Source: Pedobacter cryoconitis | Lineage (GTDB): Bacteria > Bacteroidota > Bacteroidia > Sphingobacteriales > Sphingobacteriaceae | Assembly: GCF_014207135.1 (NCBI RefSeq) | Contig: NZ_JACHCC010000010.1 | Location: forward strand, 186,001 to 250,000 | Length of the DNA: 64,000 nucleotides | Direction: 5' to 3' | In this document: positions 50,920-60,133 of the stretch, piece after piece | Numbering within the stretch: position 1 is the first letter of the stretch | Layout of the letters: each line of letters begins with the position of its first letter | Position numbers and translations under genes: made by a program | The notes under the pieces: model-generated | The model's input: only the letters and a program-made list of their open reading frames with translations | What the model was told of the DNA's origin: nothing | Database searches by the model: none

Positions 50920-51932
50920 TGGATAACCAATTCACAATCAATCATGATTTTCTGATAAGGGAAAACAGTTTCCTTCTGATCGATCAGCTGTAAAAGTAGT
51001 TTAATAGCCTGGTCACCTATTGATTCCGGGTTTTCTTCAATAGAAGCAAAAGGTGGTTTGTCGAGGTAACTGATAAAAGGCATATTCCCGAAACCGATAT
51101 AATCTGTATGGTCCAGGCCTGGATAATTATTTGAACGGAGGTATTTAATAGCATCAAATAAGATCTGTTCTTTAAAGGCTATCAGCGCAGTCGGGGGATG
51201 TGTTACATCATAGAAAAGAGTTTGAATTGCCTGATGGGTATTCTGCTGGTCGAAATTGGTATAGGCGACAAGGCTGGCATCGAAAGGAACCTGGTTATCA
51301 TTCAGGGCATTAATGTAGCCTTTAAACCTGTCATGTGTAAAACTGATCATTTTCGGACCACCCAGATAGGCAATTCTCTGGTGTCCTTTTTTAATTAGCA
51401 ATTCTGTTGCCTGATAACAACCCTGATAAGTATTACTTAATACTTTATGACAGCTTAAATTGAAACTTGGGTTTCTGCCATAATAAATAACTGGTAAACC
51501 CAGATTTTTGAATTTATCCAAATGATCAAAATTCTGGGTGTTTTTGGAGATGGCTATAATCAATCCGTCAACCCGGTTCTTCAGGAACATATTTGTGAGA
51601 TCAATTTCTTTTTGCAGCTCATCGTATGACTGTCCGATAATTACATTATAACCATGTTTACCTGCAAACTGTTCAATACCAAAAATACTCCTGGTGAAGT
51701 AATGGTCCATCAGGTCAGGCAAAATCACACCAATGGTGTAGGATTTCTGAACCTGTAGATTGAGTGCAGATTTATTGGGTGTGAAATGCAGTTCTGCTGC
51801 CAGTTGTTTTACACGTTTCCTGGTGTCATCATTGATTGTAGGATAATCATTGAGCGCTTTGGAAACTGTGGATATAGAAATATTCAGTTTTTGCGCCAGA
51901 AACTTCAGGGTGACAGGTGTTTTTGTACTCAT
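50916..51932 (-). CDS. LacI-family regulator, probably of uxuA
   Basis: The 338-residue protein starts VTLKFLAQKLNISISTVSKALNDYPTINDDTRKRVKQLAAELHFTPNKSALNLQ, a LacI helix-turn-helix with hinge helix, then a periplasmic-binding-like effector domain (IGVILPDLMDHYFTRSIFGIEQFAGKHGYNVIIGQS onward). It is divergent from uxuA-uxaC across 218 bp with two AAACGTTT operators between, so it is very likely the repressor or activator of those genes, with a hexuronate-derived effector. Its 3' end overlaps the end of the condensation-domain gene by 4 bp. Confidence 0.88.
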   Translation of the reverse strand: MSTKTPVTLKFLAQKLNISISTVSKALNDYPTINDDTRKRVKQLAAELHFTPNKSALNLQVQKSYTIGVILPDLMDHYFTRSIFGIEQFAGKHGYNVIIGQSYDELQKEIDLTNMFLKNRVDGLIIAISKNTQNFDHLDKFKNLGLPVIYYGRNPSFNLSCHKVLSNTYQGCYQATELLIKKGHQRIAYLGGPKMISFTHDRFKGYINALNDNQVPFDASLVAYTNFDQQNTHQAIQTLFYDVTHPPTALIAFKEQILFDAIKYLRSNNYPGLDHTDYIGFGNMPFISYLDKPPFASIEENPESIGDQAIKLLLQLIDQKETVFPYQKIMIDCELVIH

Positions 51933-52017
51933 TATTCTTGATCAGGCTAAATATAAAGAAAATAAATTATTTTTATAAGGGATGTGGTAGGCTAAGGGGA
52001 TAGCTGGATCCTGATTG

Positions 52018-52035
52018 ATTTCAAACGTTTGAAAT
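52018..52035. promoter_or_regulatory. LacI-type operator 1 for uxuA
   Basis: This is the perfect 18-bp palindrome ATTTCAAACGTTTGAAAT. Its centre is 21 bp from that of the second site, two helical turns, so two dimers could bind on one face. Confidence 0.8.
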
Positions 52036-52042
52036 GATGTAC

Positions 52043-52052
52043 CAAACGTTTG
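52043..52052. promoter_or_regulatory. LacI-type operator 2 for uxuA
   Basis: CAAACGTTTG repeats the core of operator 1. It lies about 100 bp upstream of the uxuA start. Confidence 0.75.
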
Positions 52053-52150
52053 ATAAATAATTTTTATCTTTTTAGTTATAATATAGTTGCATCCCTTTCT
52101 AAATTGCAGGGGTATATGTTGATGTTTTTTATTTTTTCGGGGATTACAAA

Positions 52151-53356
52151 ATGAAGATAGCGAGCGAATCTGTTATATATAAAATGATCCAGACGATGCG
52201 CTGGTTTGGTCCGGGTGATCCTGTAAGTTTAGCGGATATCCGTCAGGCTGGCTGCAGTGGTGTGGTCAGCGCATTGCATCATGTGCCAAATGGTATGATC
52301 TGGACAATGGAAGAGATCAGGAAACATCAGTCTCTCATTGAAGAAGCAGGGATGACATGGGATGTGGTAGAAAGTCTGCCTGTGCATGAGGCAATCAAAA
52401 CCCAATCTGGAAACTATAAAATCTATATTGCAAATTATAAGGAATCACTAAGAAATCTTGCGGCTTGCGGTGTAAAAATAGTTACTTATAATTTTATGCC
52501 GGTTTTAGACTGGACAAGGACTAATCTGGCTTTCGAGTTACCTAACGGAGCTAAAGCACTGAAATTTGAAAAAGCTGCGATCTGTGCTTTTGATGTTTTT
52601 ATTCTGAAAAGGCCCCGTGCAGCAGCAAGTTATTCGGAGGAAGAAATAAGACGCGGAAAATCATGGTTTGAAAGTGCTGATGAAGCAGCGAAAATCTTAT
52701 TGCAGCGGAATATCATTGCAGGACTGCCAGGTAGTGAAGAGAGTTTTACCCTGGAACAGTTTCAACATGCACTGGATCAGTATGAAGGAATAGATGAAGA
52801 TAAACTGAGTAACCATCTGATTCAGTTTTTAACTGAAATTATAGAGACGGCTAATGCACTGGGAATTAAAATGGTTATCCACCCTGATGACCCTCCGTAT
52901 CCGATTTTTGGCTTGCCACGTGTAGTGAGTACTGCCAGTCAGCTGAGAAAGTTATTTCAGGCTGTTCCATCTTTGAATAATGGTTTATGCTTCTGTACTG
53001 GATCATTAGGTGTCCGTACTGATAATAATCTGAAAGAAATGATCAGGGAATTTGCGGAACGGATTCATTTTATCCATCTGCGGAGCACTAAAAGAAATGC
53101 TGTGGGTGATTTTTATGAGGATAATCATTTAGAGGGGGATGCAGATATGTTTAACGTGGTGAAGGAGATTTTCCTGCAACAGCAGAAGTATAAAGTATGC
53201 ATTCCCATGCGTCCTGACCATGGTCATCAATTACTGGATGATTTAAGAAAAAAGACCAACCCCGGCTATTCAGCAATTGGTCGTTTAAAGGGTTTGGCAG
53301 AGTTGCGCGGACTGGAGTTTGGAATTTTAAATGAATACTTGCTGAATCAAAAATAA
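52151..53356 (+). CDS. uxuA: Mannonate dehydratase
   Basis: The 401-residue TIM-barrel enzyme has MIQTMRWFGPGDPVSLADIRQAGCSGVVSALHHVPNG near the start, TYNFMPVLDWTRTNL, VIHPDDPPYPIFGLPRVVST, and CFCTGSLGVRTDNN with IHLRSTKRNAVGDFYEDNHLEGD. It converts D-mannonate to 2-keto-3-deoxygluconate. The start could instead be the second ATG at 52184, which begins at MIQTMRWF as family members do; the longer form adds 11 residues. It leads the uxuA-uxaC operon under LacI control. Fructuronate reductase (UxuB), the step before, is not in the window. Confidence 0.95.
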   Translation: MKIASESVIYKMIQTMRWFGPGDPVSLADIRQAGCSGVVSALHHVPNGMIWTMEEIRKHQSLIEEAGMTWDVVESLPVHEAIKTQSGNYKIYIANYKESLRNLAACGVKIVTYNFMPVLDWTRTNLAFELPNGAKALKFEKAAICAFDVFILKRPRAAASYSEEEIRRGKSWFESADEAAKILLQRNIIAGLPGSEESFTLEQFQHALDQYEGIDEDKLSNHLIQFLTEIIETANALGIKMVIHPDDPPYPIFGLPRVVSTASQLRKLFQAVPSLNNGLCFCTGSLGVRTDNNLKEMIREFAERIHFIHLRSTKRNAVGDFYEDNHLEGDADMFNVVKEIFLQQQKYKVCIPMRPDHGHQLLDDLRKKTNPGYSAIGRLKGLAELRGLEFGILNEYLLNQK

Positions 53357-53396
53357 TATCTCTTTTAGAGGGGTAATAAACAGAAAATGAGCTAAT

Positions 53397-54815
53397 ATGA
53401 CTGAAGGTAATATCATTACTGAGAATTTTTTATTGACAAACAAAAAGGCTGTATCACTTTATCATGGTTATGCCAAAGACTTACCAGTGATAGACTTTCA
53501 CAACCATTTATCTCCTTTACTGATTGCTGAGGATAGGAAATTTGAGAATCTGACTGATATCTGGTTAAAAGGGGACCATTATAAATGGAGGGCCATGCGG
53601 GCCATGGGGATTGATGAAGAGTTGATTACTGGTAAAGCAGGTGATGCTGAAAAGTTTAAAGCCTGGGCCGGAGTTGTTCCTTCTACTTTAAGAAATCCCT
53701 TGTTTCACTGGACCCATATGGAACTTAAAAATCCATTTGGTATTGAAACTTATTTGAACACTGGTTCGGCAGAAAAGATTTATCAGCGCGGAAATGAACT
53801 ACTTCTCCAGGATGAGTTTTCAGCCCGCTCACTTTTGAGAAATTTCAATGTAGAAATGCTGAGTACAACGGATGATCCTTGTGATGCTTTAAATCATCAT
53901 CAGCAATTGGCTCAGGAAGGTTTCGAAATAAAGGTAAAACCAACATTCAGACCAGATAAAGTTTTAATGATTACAAGTCCCGGTTCGTTTAAGTCTTATC
54001 TTAAACTTTTGGGAGATAAAGCAGGAATAGAGATTACAGATATAGACTCACTGCTGGAAGCCTTAAAAAGAAGAGTTGATTTTTTTGCTGCGCATCAATG
54101 TTCAATTGCAGATCACGGAATCAGTGTTTTACCCGGACAATTTGCTTTAAGTGCAAAGCTGGTGCAGGAATTTAAAGTATTCTTAAAATCAGACCAGGCC
54201 TTGTTTTCCAATCCTGATGCTTTTGCTGGTTTTGTATTGACTGAACTTTGTAAAATGTATCATGAAAAGGGCTGGGTGCAGCAATTTCATCTGGGGGCTA
54301 TCAGAAATAACAATAAAAAGATGTTTCATGAGTTAGGTGCGGATGCTGGATTTGATTCGATCGGTGACTATAGGCATGCCGGAAATCTGAATGCATTTTT
54401 AAGTCAGTTGAATAAGACTGATCAATTGGCAAAAACGATAGTTTATAATCTGAATCCTTCAGATTTTGAAATGATCGCAACGACAATAGGTAACTTTGCA
54501 GACGGAAGGGTAAAGGGCAAAATGCAACTGGGTTCTGGCTGGTGGTTTTTAGATCAGAAGGATGGAATAGAACGACAACTGAATGCGCTTTCGAATATGG
54601 GGATAGTCGGTACTTTTGTAGGTATGCTGACGGATTCACGAAGTTTCTTATCGTATTCGCGCCATGAATATTTCAGAAGGATACTATGCAATCTTTTTGG
54701 TTCAGATATGGATCAGGGGCTTTTACCTGATGATGAGCAATGGGTAGGCCAGGTCATCCAGGATATTTGTTATTATAATGCTAAAAACTATTTTGGATTA
54801 AATCAGGGTGTTTAA
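53397..54815 (+). CDS. uxaC: Glucuronate isomerase
   Basis: The 472-residue amidohydrolase-like enzyme has VIDFHNHLSPLLIAEDRKFENLTDIWLKGDHYKWRAMRAMGI near the start. Further on are LSTTDDPCDALNHH, the HLGAIRNNN motif, and FVGMLTDSRSFLSYSRHEYFRRILC near the end, all typical of UxaC. It isomerises D-glucuronate to fructuronate and galacturonate to tagaturonate. It follows uxuA by 40 bp and converges on the second LacI gene, with a 4-bp overlap of the coding ends. Confidence 0.96.
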   Translation: MTEGNIITENFLLTNKKAVSLYHGYAKDLPVIDFHNHLSPLLIAEDRKFENLTDIWLKGDHYKWRAMRAMGIDEELITGKAGDAEKFKAWAGVVPSTLRNPLFHWTHMELKNPFGIETYLNTGSAEKIYQRGNELLLQDEFSARSLLRNFNVEMLSTTDDPCDALNHHQQLAQEGFEIKVKPTFRPDKVLMITSPGSFKSYLKLLGDKAGIEITDIDSLLEALKRRVDFFAAHQCSIADHGISVLPGQFALSAKLVQEFKVFLKSDQALFSNPDAFAGFVLTELCKMYHEKGWVQQFHLGAIRNNNKKMFHELGADAGFDSIGDYRHAGNLNAFLSQLNKTDQLAKTIVYNLNPSDFEMIATTIGNFADGRVKGKMQLGSGWWFLDQKDGIERQLNALSNMGIVGTFVGMLTDSRSFLSYSRHEYFRRILCNLFGSDMDQGLLPDDEQWVGQVIQDICYYNAKNYFGLNQGV

Positions 54816-55831
54816 TTGGTTTTTTGGCCGGAAGAGGCCCTGATAACAAGGTTAGAAGGAATGACTGTCACCTCGTTCAGTACCTGGTTCCGTTTTGATC
54901 CCATTGAACTGATCAGAAGTTTTGCCGCTGTCTGACCAATCTGGAATGCGGGCTGGGAAACAGTGGTTAAAGATGGGTTTAAAATTCCGGCTGATGGATT
55001 GTTGGAATAGCTGACGAGCTTTAGCTCTCCGGGTATAGTTAAACCTAGTTTTTCACTGGCGATATAGACAGGTAAAGTCAGTTTGTCGACAAGGGAGATT
55101 ATGCCGTCAGGTCTGTTTTCTGATTTTAACAGGTTGTAAATCTGGGTATAGCTGTTGTCATCTTCCCTGCAAAACAAAATATTGTCTTTACCGGCAGGTA
55201 TGTTGTTGTCCTGGAGTGCTTTTATGTAACCTGCAATCCGTTGTTTACTGATGATCAGGTTATCGGAAATGGTACACAGGTTTATTTGTTTACAGCCACT
55301 ATCCAGCAGATGCTGTGTAGCCTGGTAACAACTTTCAAAATCGTTGGTGACTACCTTGGGAACTTCTACCTGTTCCATCATTCTGTCGAAAAAAATTACT
55401 GGTATGTTTTCTGGTGCAAATTTGGTGATATGGTCTGCGACAGTTGTTTCTTTGGTAACTGAGATCAATAAACCATCTATTCTTCCTTTTCTGATATATT
55501 CCAGTATTTCTTTTTCTCTGTTGTAGTCTTCATGTGTTAAATAGATAAGTACATGATATCCGGCTGTTTTAGCAACTGATTCTATTCCGTTAATAACCAG
55601 GGCAAAGAAATGATCCGCTACCTCAGGCAGTACCACGCCTATAGTCTCGCTTTTCCCGGTCCTTAAACTCCTGGCATAGGCGTTAGGGGTGTAATGAAGT
55701 GCTGTTGCCAGTTCTCTTACTTTTTGTTTGGTGGGTTCACTGATTTCATAACTGTCCCGAAGTGCTTTTGAAACGGTTGTAACAGATAAATTTAGTTTGT
55801 CCGCCAGGATTCTGAGGGTAACATTCTCCAT
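54812..55831 (-). CDS. LacI-family regulator, probably of the inositol oxygenase unit
   Basis: The 339-residue protein from the ATG at 55831 begins MENVTLRILADKLNLSVTTVSKALRDSYEISEPTKQKVRELATALHYTPNAYARSL, a LacI helix-turn-helix. The frame is open 27 codons further upstream, but the family start fits the later ATG. The periplasmic-binding-like domain follows (GVVLPEVADHFFALVINGIESVAKTAGYHVLI). It is divergent from the inositol oxygenase gene. A CGTTAACG palindrome at 55843-55850 and AACCGGTT nearby are candidate sites. Inositol or glucuronate might be the effector, from context only. Confidence 0.85.
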   Translation of the reverse strand: MENVTLRILADKLNLSVTTVSKALRDSYEISEPTKQKVRELATALHYTPNAYARSLRTGKSETIGVVLPEVADHFFALVINGIESVAKTAGYHVLIYLTHEDYNREKEILEYIRKGRIDGLLISVTKETTVADHITKFAPENIPVIFFDRMMEQVEVPKVVTNDFESCYQATQHLLDSGCKQINLCTISDNLIISKQRIAGYIKALQDNNIPAGKDNILFCREDDNSYTQIYNLLKSENRPDGIISLVDKLTLPVYIASEKLGLTIPGELKLVSYSNNPSAGILNPSLTTVSQPAFQIGQTAAKLLISSMGSKRNQVLNEVTVIPSNLVIRASSGQKTN

Positions 55832-55968
55832 GAGTACTTTATCGTTAACGTAAATAATTACAGGGAAACCGGTTGAATTGAAGATACAAATCTTAATCTT
55901 TATATAAGGCAATTGTCTTCGTCTTTATTGAATATTAGTGTTTGTTTTAATGTAACTGGAAATTTAAC

Positions 55969-56850
55969 ATGGAAAAAGTAACTAAATCAGATAAATTGAA
56001 TCCATTGGATTCGCTTGATCAGTGGGAAGATGCACTGTTGTCCCGTTATCCTGATCCCAATTCAATTTCCCAGGATAAAGCTGCGGATGCATTCAGAGAT
56101 TATGAAAAAACTGAAAAAGCAGCGGTAAAGGAGTTCTACAGATTACAGCATATCAATCAGACTTATGATTTTGTTCAGCAGAAAAGAGCTGAATATTTGA
56201 AGTTTAACAGGATGGAAATGTCTGTATGGGAGGCTTTTGAGTTTTTAAACCAACTGGTTGATGATTCTGATCCGGATACTGATCTCGACCAGTTGCAACA
56301 CTTATTACAAACCAGCGAAGCTATCCGGGCCGCAGGGCATCCTGACTGGATGGTGCTGACCGGACTTTTTCATGATATGGGAAAAGTACTCTGTTTATTT
56401 GGGGAGCCTCAATGGGCGGTAGTAGGAGATAGTTATCCGGTCGGTTGTGCCTATTCGGATAAAATTGTTTTCCCTGAGTTTTTTGCCGGGAATGCAGATT
56501 CGACTAATCCTTTATACAATACAAAATATGGGATATATGAGCCTGGTTGTGGTCTGGATAAGGTGACAATGACCTGGGGACATGATGAATATGTTTATAA
56601 TCTGTTAAAAGATTATCTGCCTGAACAGGGATTGTATATGTTACGTTATCATTCTTTTTATCCTCAGCACCGTGAAAATGCCTATGCGCATCTGATGAAT
56701 GCACACGATAAAGAAATGTTCAAATGGGTAAACCTGTTTAATCCTTTTGATTTGTACTCTAAAAGTGCGGTAGCCCCTGACTGGAAAGTACTCAGGCCTT
56801 ATTATGAGGATCTGGTTGCCAAATATCTGCCCGCGAAACTGTGGTTCTGA
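55969..56850 (+). CDS. myo-Inositol oxygenase
   Basis: The 293-residue enzyme is a clear MIOX: SVWEAFEFLNQLVDDSDPDTDLDQLQHLLQTSEAIRAAGHPDWMVLTGLFHDMGKVL carries His and the HD pair, DKVTMTWGHDEYVYNLLKDY another His-Asp, and MLRYHSFYPQHRENAYAHLM the last ligands. It opens myo-inositol to D-glucuronate with O2 using a di-iron site. That feeds UxaC and UxuA encoded upstream. It sits between its divergent LacI regulator and an SSS transporter gene. Bacterial MIOX is known in relatively few groups, including some Bacteroidota. Confidence 0.95.
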   Translation: MEKVTKSDKLNPLDSLDQWEDALLSRYPDPNSISQDKAADAFRDYEKTEKAAVKEFYRLQHINQTYDFVQQKRAEYLKFNRMEMSVWEAFEFLNQLVDDSDPDTDLDQLQHLLQTSEAIRAAGHPDWMVLTGLFHDMGKVLCLFGEPQWAVVGDSYPVGCAYSDKIVFPEFFAGNADSTNPLYNTKYGIYEPGCGLDKVTMTWGHDEYVYNLLKDYLPEQGLYMLRYHSFYPQHRENAYAHLMNAHDKEMFKWVNLFNPFDLYSKSAVAPDWKVLRPYYEDLVAKYLPAKLWF

Positions 56851-56876
56851 TAAACCTGTTCGATTTTTCTTTTTGA

Positions 56877-56916
56877 TTTATTACATTTACCTTGATACAG
56901 GGGTAAATGTAATAAA
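56877..56916. other. 15-bp perfect hairpin between inositol oxygenase and SSS genes
   Basis: Arms 56877-56891 and 56902-56916 pair perfectly around a 10-nt loop. There is no T-run, so it may be an mRNA-stability or processing element, or an operator, rather than a terminator. Confidence 0.6.
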
Positions 56917-56945
56917 CCCTAAATATTCCATCTAATACTAAGCTA

Positions 56946-58631
56946 ATGAATTCAACACTCTCAGCGGGAGGGATAGGCGTCTTTGTGATTTATTTTGTCG
57001 TTGTCGCTTTATATGGTTACTACGTTTACAATAAGAAAAATAAAAATCAGACGAATGATTCGAAGAGTTTCTTTCTGGCCGAAGGTTCTTTAACCTGGTG
57101 GGCCATAGGGGCTTCAATTATTGCTTCCAATATTTCGGCCGAACAATTTATCGGGATGAGTGGAGAAGGGTTCTTTGCCGGTATTGCAGTTTCTGTTTAT
57201 GAATGGCTGGGTGCAGCTGTGTTAATCATTGTGGCCATCTTCTTTATGCCGGTATATATTAAGAATAAAATCTATACCATGCCGCAGTTTCTGAAGACCC
57301 GCTATAATGGGAGTGTAGCGCTGATTATGAGCGTTTTCTGGATTTTTCTGTACGTCTTTATCAATCTGACTTCAATTTTATATTTAGGTGCGCTGGCGAT
57401 TAATGGTTTAATAGGAGGCGATTATTTTCATGTGGTCATGGTCTGTCTGGCTGTCTTTGCGATCCTGATTACACTGGGTGGAATGCGGGTTATCGGTTAT
57501 ACTGATGTGATCCAGGTGGGGGTATTGATTATTGGTGGTCTGGCGACAACTTATATGGCGCTCACGATTGTTGGTGAGAAATTTGGTTTGGGCAGTGATG
57601 CTATTGCCGGTTTTAATGTCTTGTTAAAGGAGGCGCCTGAGCATTTTCATCTGATGTTCGCCAAACCAAAAGCCGGGGCTTCACAAATGGATATCAATAA
57701 GTATCTTATTCTGCCTGCGGTGGGGATGTATGCAGCTGGTCAGTGGATCAGTAACCTGAATTACTGGGGCTGTAATCAGTATATCACGCAACGCGCATTA
57801 GGGGCAGATTTGCAGACTGCACGCACGGGTATATTATTTGCCAGTCTGCTTAAGATATTGATGCCGGTTATTGTCATGCTGCCGGGTATTGTCGCTTATG
57901 TTTTATTTAAAAGCGGACATATACAACTGTCAGGAGGGAAAGATAATGCGTATTCGGCTATTCTTGGTCTTTTGTCACCGGAATTAAAAGGGCTGGCTGC
58001 TGCGGCTTTAACTGCAGCTATCGTGGCTTCTCTTGCGGGCAAGTGTAATAGTATTTCGACAATTTTTACCCTGGATATCTATAAAAAACACATTAATACT
58101 GTATCCAGTGAAAAAAGAATGGTCTGGACAGGAAGGATAACAATAGTGATTGCCATGGTGGTTGCAGTGCTTTTTACCTGGAATGACTTATTGGGTATCG
58201 GGCGCGCAGGAGGGTATACTTTTGTTCAGAAGTATACCAGTTATATCAGTCCCGGTGTTTTTGCTACTTTCATTTTAGGGATGTTCTGGAAACGTACCAA
58301 TAGTCTGGCGGCTTTTACAGGAATTATATTTGGATTTTTAATTTCGGTGTTCTTTAATGAGTTTGCAGTGAAGGTGTTCGGCCCGGAGACATTTTTATAT
58401 ACAGCCTTTCCAAATATGGACGGGAAATATGAAATTCCGTTTTTTATCTGTCTGAGCTGGTCATTCCTGATTACAGTACTGGTTATGGTCTGTACGAGTA
58501 TTTTAGGTCCGAAAATTAATCCTAAAGCTTTTGAGCTGGACGCTGAGATGTTCAGGTTAAAGCCTTCTTCAATAGTGATGATTGTAGCTACAATGTTATT
58601 ACTGATTGCAATTTATGCGAGGTTCTGGTAA
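56946..58631 (+). CDS. SSS-family sodium:solute symporter (probable inositol/sugar transporter)
   Basis: The 561-residue protein has about 14 membrane segments and the SGLT-like signatures FFLAEGSLTWWAIGASIIASNISAEQFIGMSGEGFFAGIAVSVYEWLGA and NYWGCNQYITQRALGADLQTARTGILFASLLKILMP. It belongs to the sodium/glucose or sodium/myo-inositol cotransporter group. It is 95 bp after the inositol oxygenase gene, so it most likely imports myo-inositol or a uronate. The start is the ATG at 56946, and the N-terminal hydrophobic segment is the usual first helix. Confidence 0.9.
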   Translation: MNSTLSAGGIGVFVIYFVVVALYGYYVYNKKNKNQTNDSKSFFLAEGSLTWWAIGASIIASNISAEQFIGMSGEGFFAGIAVSVYEWLGAAVLIIVAIFFMPVYIKNKIYTMPQFLKTRYNGSVALIMSVFWIFLYVFINLTSILYLGALAINGLIGGDYFHVVMVCLAVFAILITLGGMRVIGYTDVIQVGVLIIGGLATTYMALTIVGEKFGLGSDAIAGFNVLLKEAPEHFHLMFAKPKAGASQMDINKYLILPAVGMYAAGQWISNLNYWGCNQYITQRALGADLQTARTGILFASLLKILMPVIVMLPGIVAYVLFKSGHIQLSGGKDNAYSAILGLLSPELKGLAAAALTAAIVASLAGKCNSISTIFTLDIYKKHINTVSSEKRMVWTGRITIVIAMVVAVLFTWNDLLGIGRAGGYTFVQKYTSYISPGVFATFILGMFWKRTNSLAAFTGIIFGFLISVFFNEFAVKVFGPETFLYTAFPNMDGKYEIPFFICLSWSFLITVLVMVCTSILGPKINPKAFELDAEMFRLKPSSIVMIVATMLLLIAIYARFW

Positions 58632-58646
58632 AGAACAGGCTGGCTG

Positions 58647-59177
58647 TTAGTGTGGTTTCAGGTTTAGGAGGAAACGGGTAGTTAAAGCTACAGTCTCAAC
58701 AGGACTTAATGTATTTGTATCAAGGATCAGGTTTGCATTTTCAGCATGATCAAATGTATCATTCAGACCAGTCAGGTTATGTATTTTGTCTGCATGTGTA
58801 TCTGGGAGCATTGCTTTCCGGTAAAGCCCTTTTGTATCCCTCCGAATCAGTGTATTCAGATCACATTTCAGCCAGATTAATAAAGCTCCGTACCTGAGTT
58901 TGAGTTTGTCCCTGCCTTCCTGGTAAGGGTTAATTGCTGCTATGAAAATGAAATCATAATCTTTTGAAACGGACCAGGCAAAAGCACCCAGGCGGGAGAT
59001 GTTCTCCAGACGGTCGGCTTTACTGAAACCAAGATCTTTACAAAGAGTCTGACGATACACATCGCCATCGATGAGTTTTATTTTTAAGTTGTGCTTGTTT
59101 CCCCAGTCCAGTAAAGAATTGGATAGTGTGGTTTTGCCAGCACCTGATAAACCTGTAAACTGAATGATATGGCCCAT
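58647..59177 (-). CDS. cysC: Adenylylsulfate (APS) kinase
   Basis: The 176-residue kinase has the P-loop FTGLSGAGKTTLSNSLL at residues 7-23, LIDGDVYRQTLCKDLGFSKADRLENISRLGAFA, and FIFIAAINPYQEGRDKLK, the order of APS kinases. It phosphorylates APS to the sulfate donor PAPS. No ATP sulfurylase is encoded here, so APS must come from elsewhere. It is the last of four genes linked by TAATG junctions, right after a PhyH-type oxygenase and a sulfotransferase, so it probably feeds PAPS to that sulfotransferase rather than to assimilatory sulfate reduction. Confidence 0.9.
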   Translation of the reverse strand: MGHIIQFTGLSGAGKTTLSNSLLDWGNKHNLKIKLIDGDVYRQTLCKDLGFSKADRLENISRLGAFAWSVSKDYDFIFIAAINPYQEGRDKLKLRYGALLIWLKCDLNTLIRRDTKGLYRKAMLPDTHADKIHNLTGLNDTFDHAENANLILDTNTLSPVETVALTTRFLLNLKPH

Positions 59178-60133
59178 TATAATTTGGAGAAACTTAGGTA
59201 TTGAACAAATCTCGGCAGCGAAGAGTTATTGGCACTGGCTGCATGAGGAAGGGTATGACGCCAGACTATAATATCACCTTTTTTACCTGGAACGGGTATA
59301 CGCTGTGCGGTCTCACGCATTGCCAGATGTGCATCTTGGAGGGTTTCAAATGATTTAATCCAATCGTCAAACTGATGATGAAAACCTGGGACCAAAGTAA
59401 AGGGGCCTCTGTCTTCAGGGACATCGTCAAGATAAATCAATCCCTGTATATAATATTCTTTACCCTTACTCAGGTCTATATCCCAATGGAGAATATTGTC
59501 TTTGAATTTCCATGTTGTTGTTTCTGGTGGATTAAAGCTTAACTTCTCGGTGTTAGGTATGATTTGTTGAGTATCATATAGTTCTGAAAATAGCTGGTGT
59601 ACCTTTGGATGCCTTCTGATCAGTTCCATGCGGGGTTCCTGATAAACTTGCAGCATTAGTCCCTGGCGATCGGGATGATTAGTATACCAGCTAGAAGGGT
59701 CGGAAAGATCTATGTTTAAATGGGTGCATATTAATGTCCTGACATCATCGCAAAGGGTATGATCAATCAGATCGCTTACTTTCAGATAACCTTGTTCTTC
59801 CCAGAATTGTAACCGTGCTGGATTAATTATAGCGGGACCTTTATGTGTATCTTCTGTGCCTGAGTTTTGCTGGTCAAGCCAGTTGTTAAACTGGGTTATG
59901 TTATGGTCCAGAAAATCTTTTCCTTTAAGGTCTGTTATCCATTCTTTGAAATGATTGAGATCTCTGCATTCCGCATATATAAAATTATAAATTTCAAACT
60001 TTCCAAGACCTAAAAAGCTTAGCCAGATATTTTCTGTATGATCATAGTCTGCAGCCAGGGCAGGAACGGAGATTCCGTATTTCCGATTATAGTGGACCTC
60101 ATAAAAGACAGGAAGGAAAGCGCAATTTATCAT
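59177..60133 (-). CDS. Phytanoyl-CoA dioxygenase (PhyH)-like Fe(II)/2OG oxygenase
   Basis: The 318-residue protein has the facial triad in DNILHWDIDLSKG (His, Asp) and LPHAASANNSSLPRFVQYLSF (distal His and 2OG-binding Arg), with GLIYLDDVPEDRGPFTLVPGFHHQFDDW between, all PhyH signatures. It should hydroxylate an unactivated carbon. The start shares its A with the stop of the sulfotransferase gene, and its own stop shares a base with the APS kinase start, both TAATG. Its partner oxygenase is the AspH-like first gene of the operon. Confidence 0.87.
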   Translation of the reverse strand: MINCAFLPVFYEVHYNRKYGISVPALAADYDHTENIWLSFLGLGKFEIYNFIYAECRDLNHFKEWITDLKGKDFLDHNITQFNNWLDQQNSGTEDTHKGPAIINPARLQFWEEQGYLKVSDLIDHTLCDDVRTLICTHLNIDLSDPSSWYTNHPDRQGLMLQVYQEPRMELIRRHPKVHQLFSELYDTQQIIPNTEKLSFNPPETTTWKFKDNILHWDIDLSKGKEYYIQGLIYLDDVPEDRGPFTLVPGFHHQFDDWIKSFETLQDAHLAMRETAQRIPVPGKKGDIIVWRHTLPHAASANNSSLPRFVQYLSFSKL

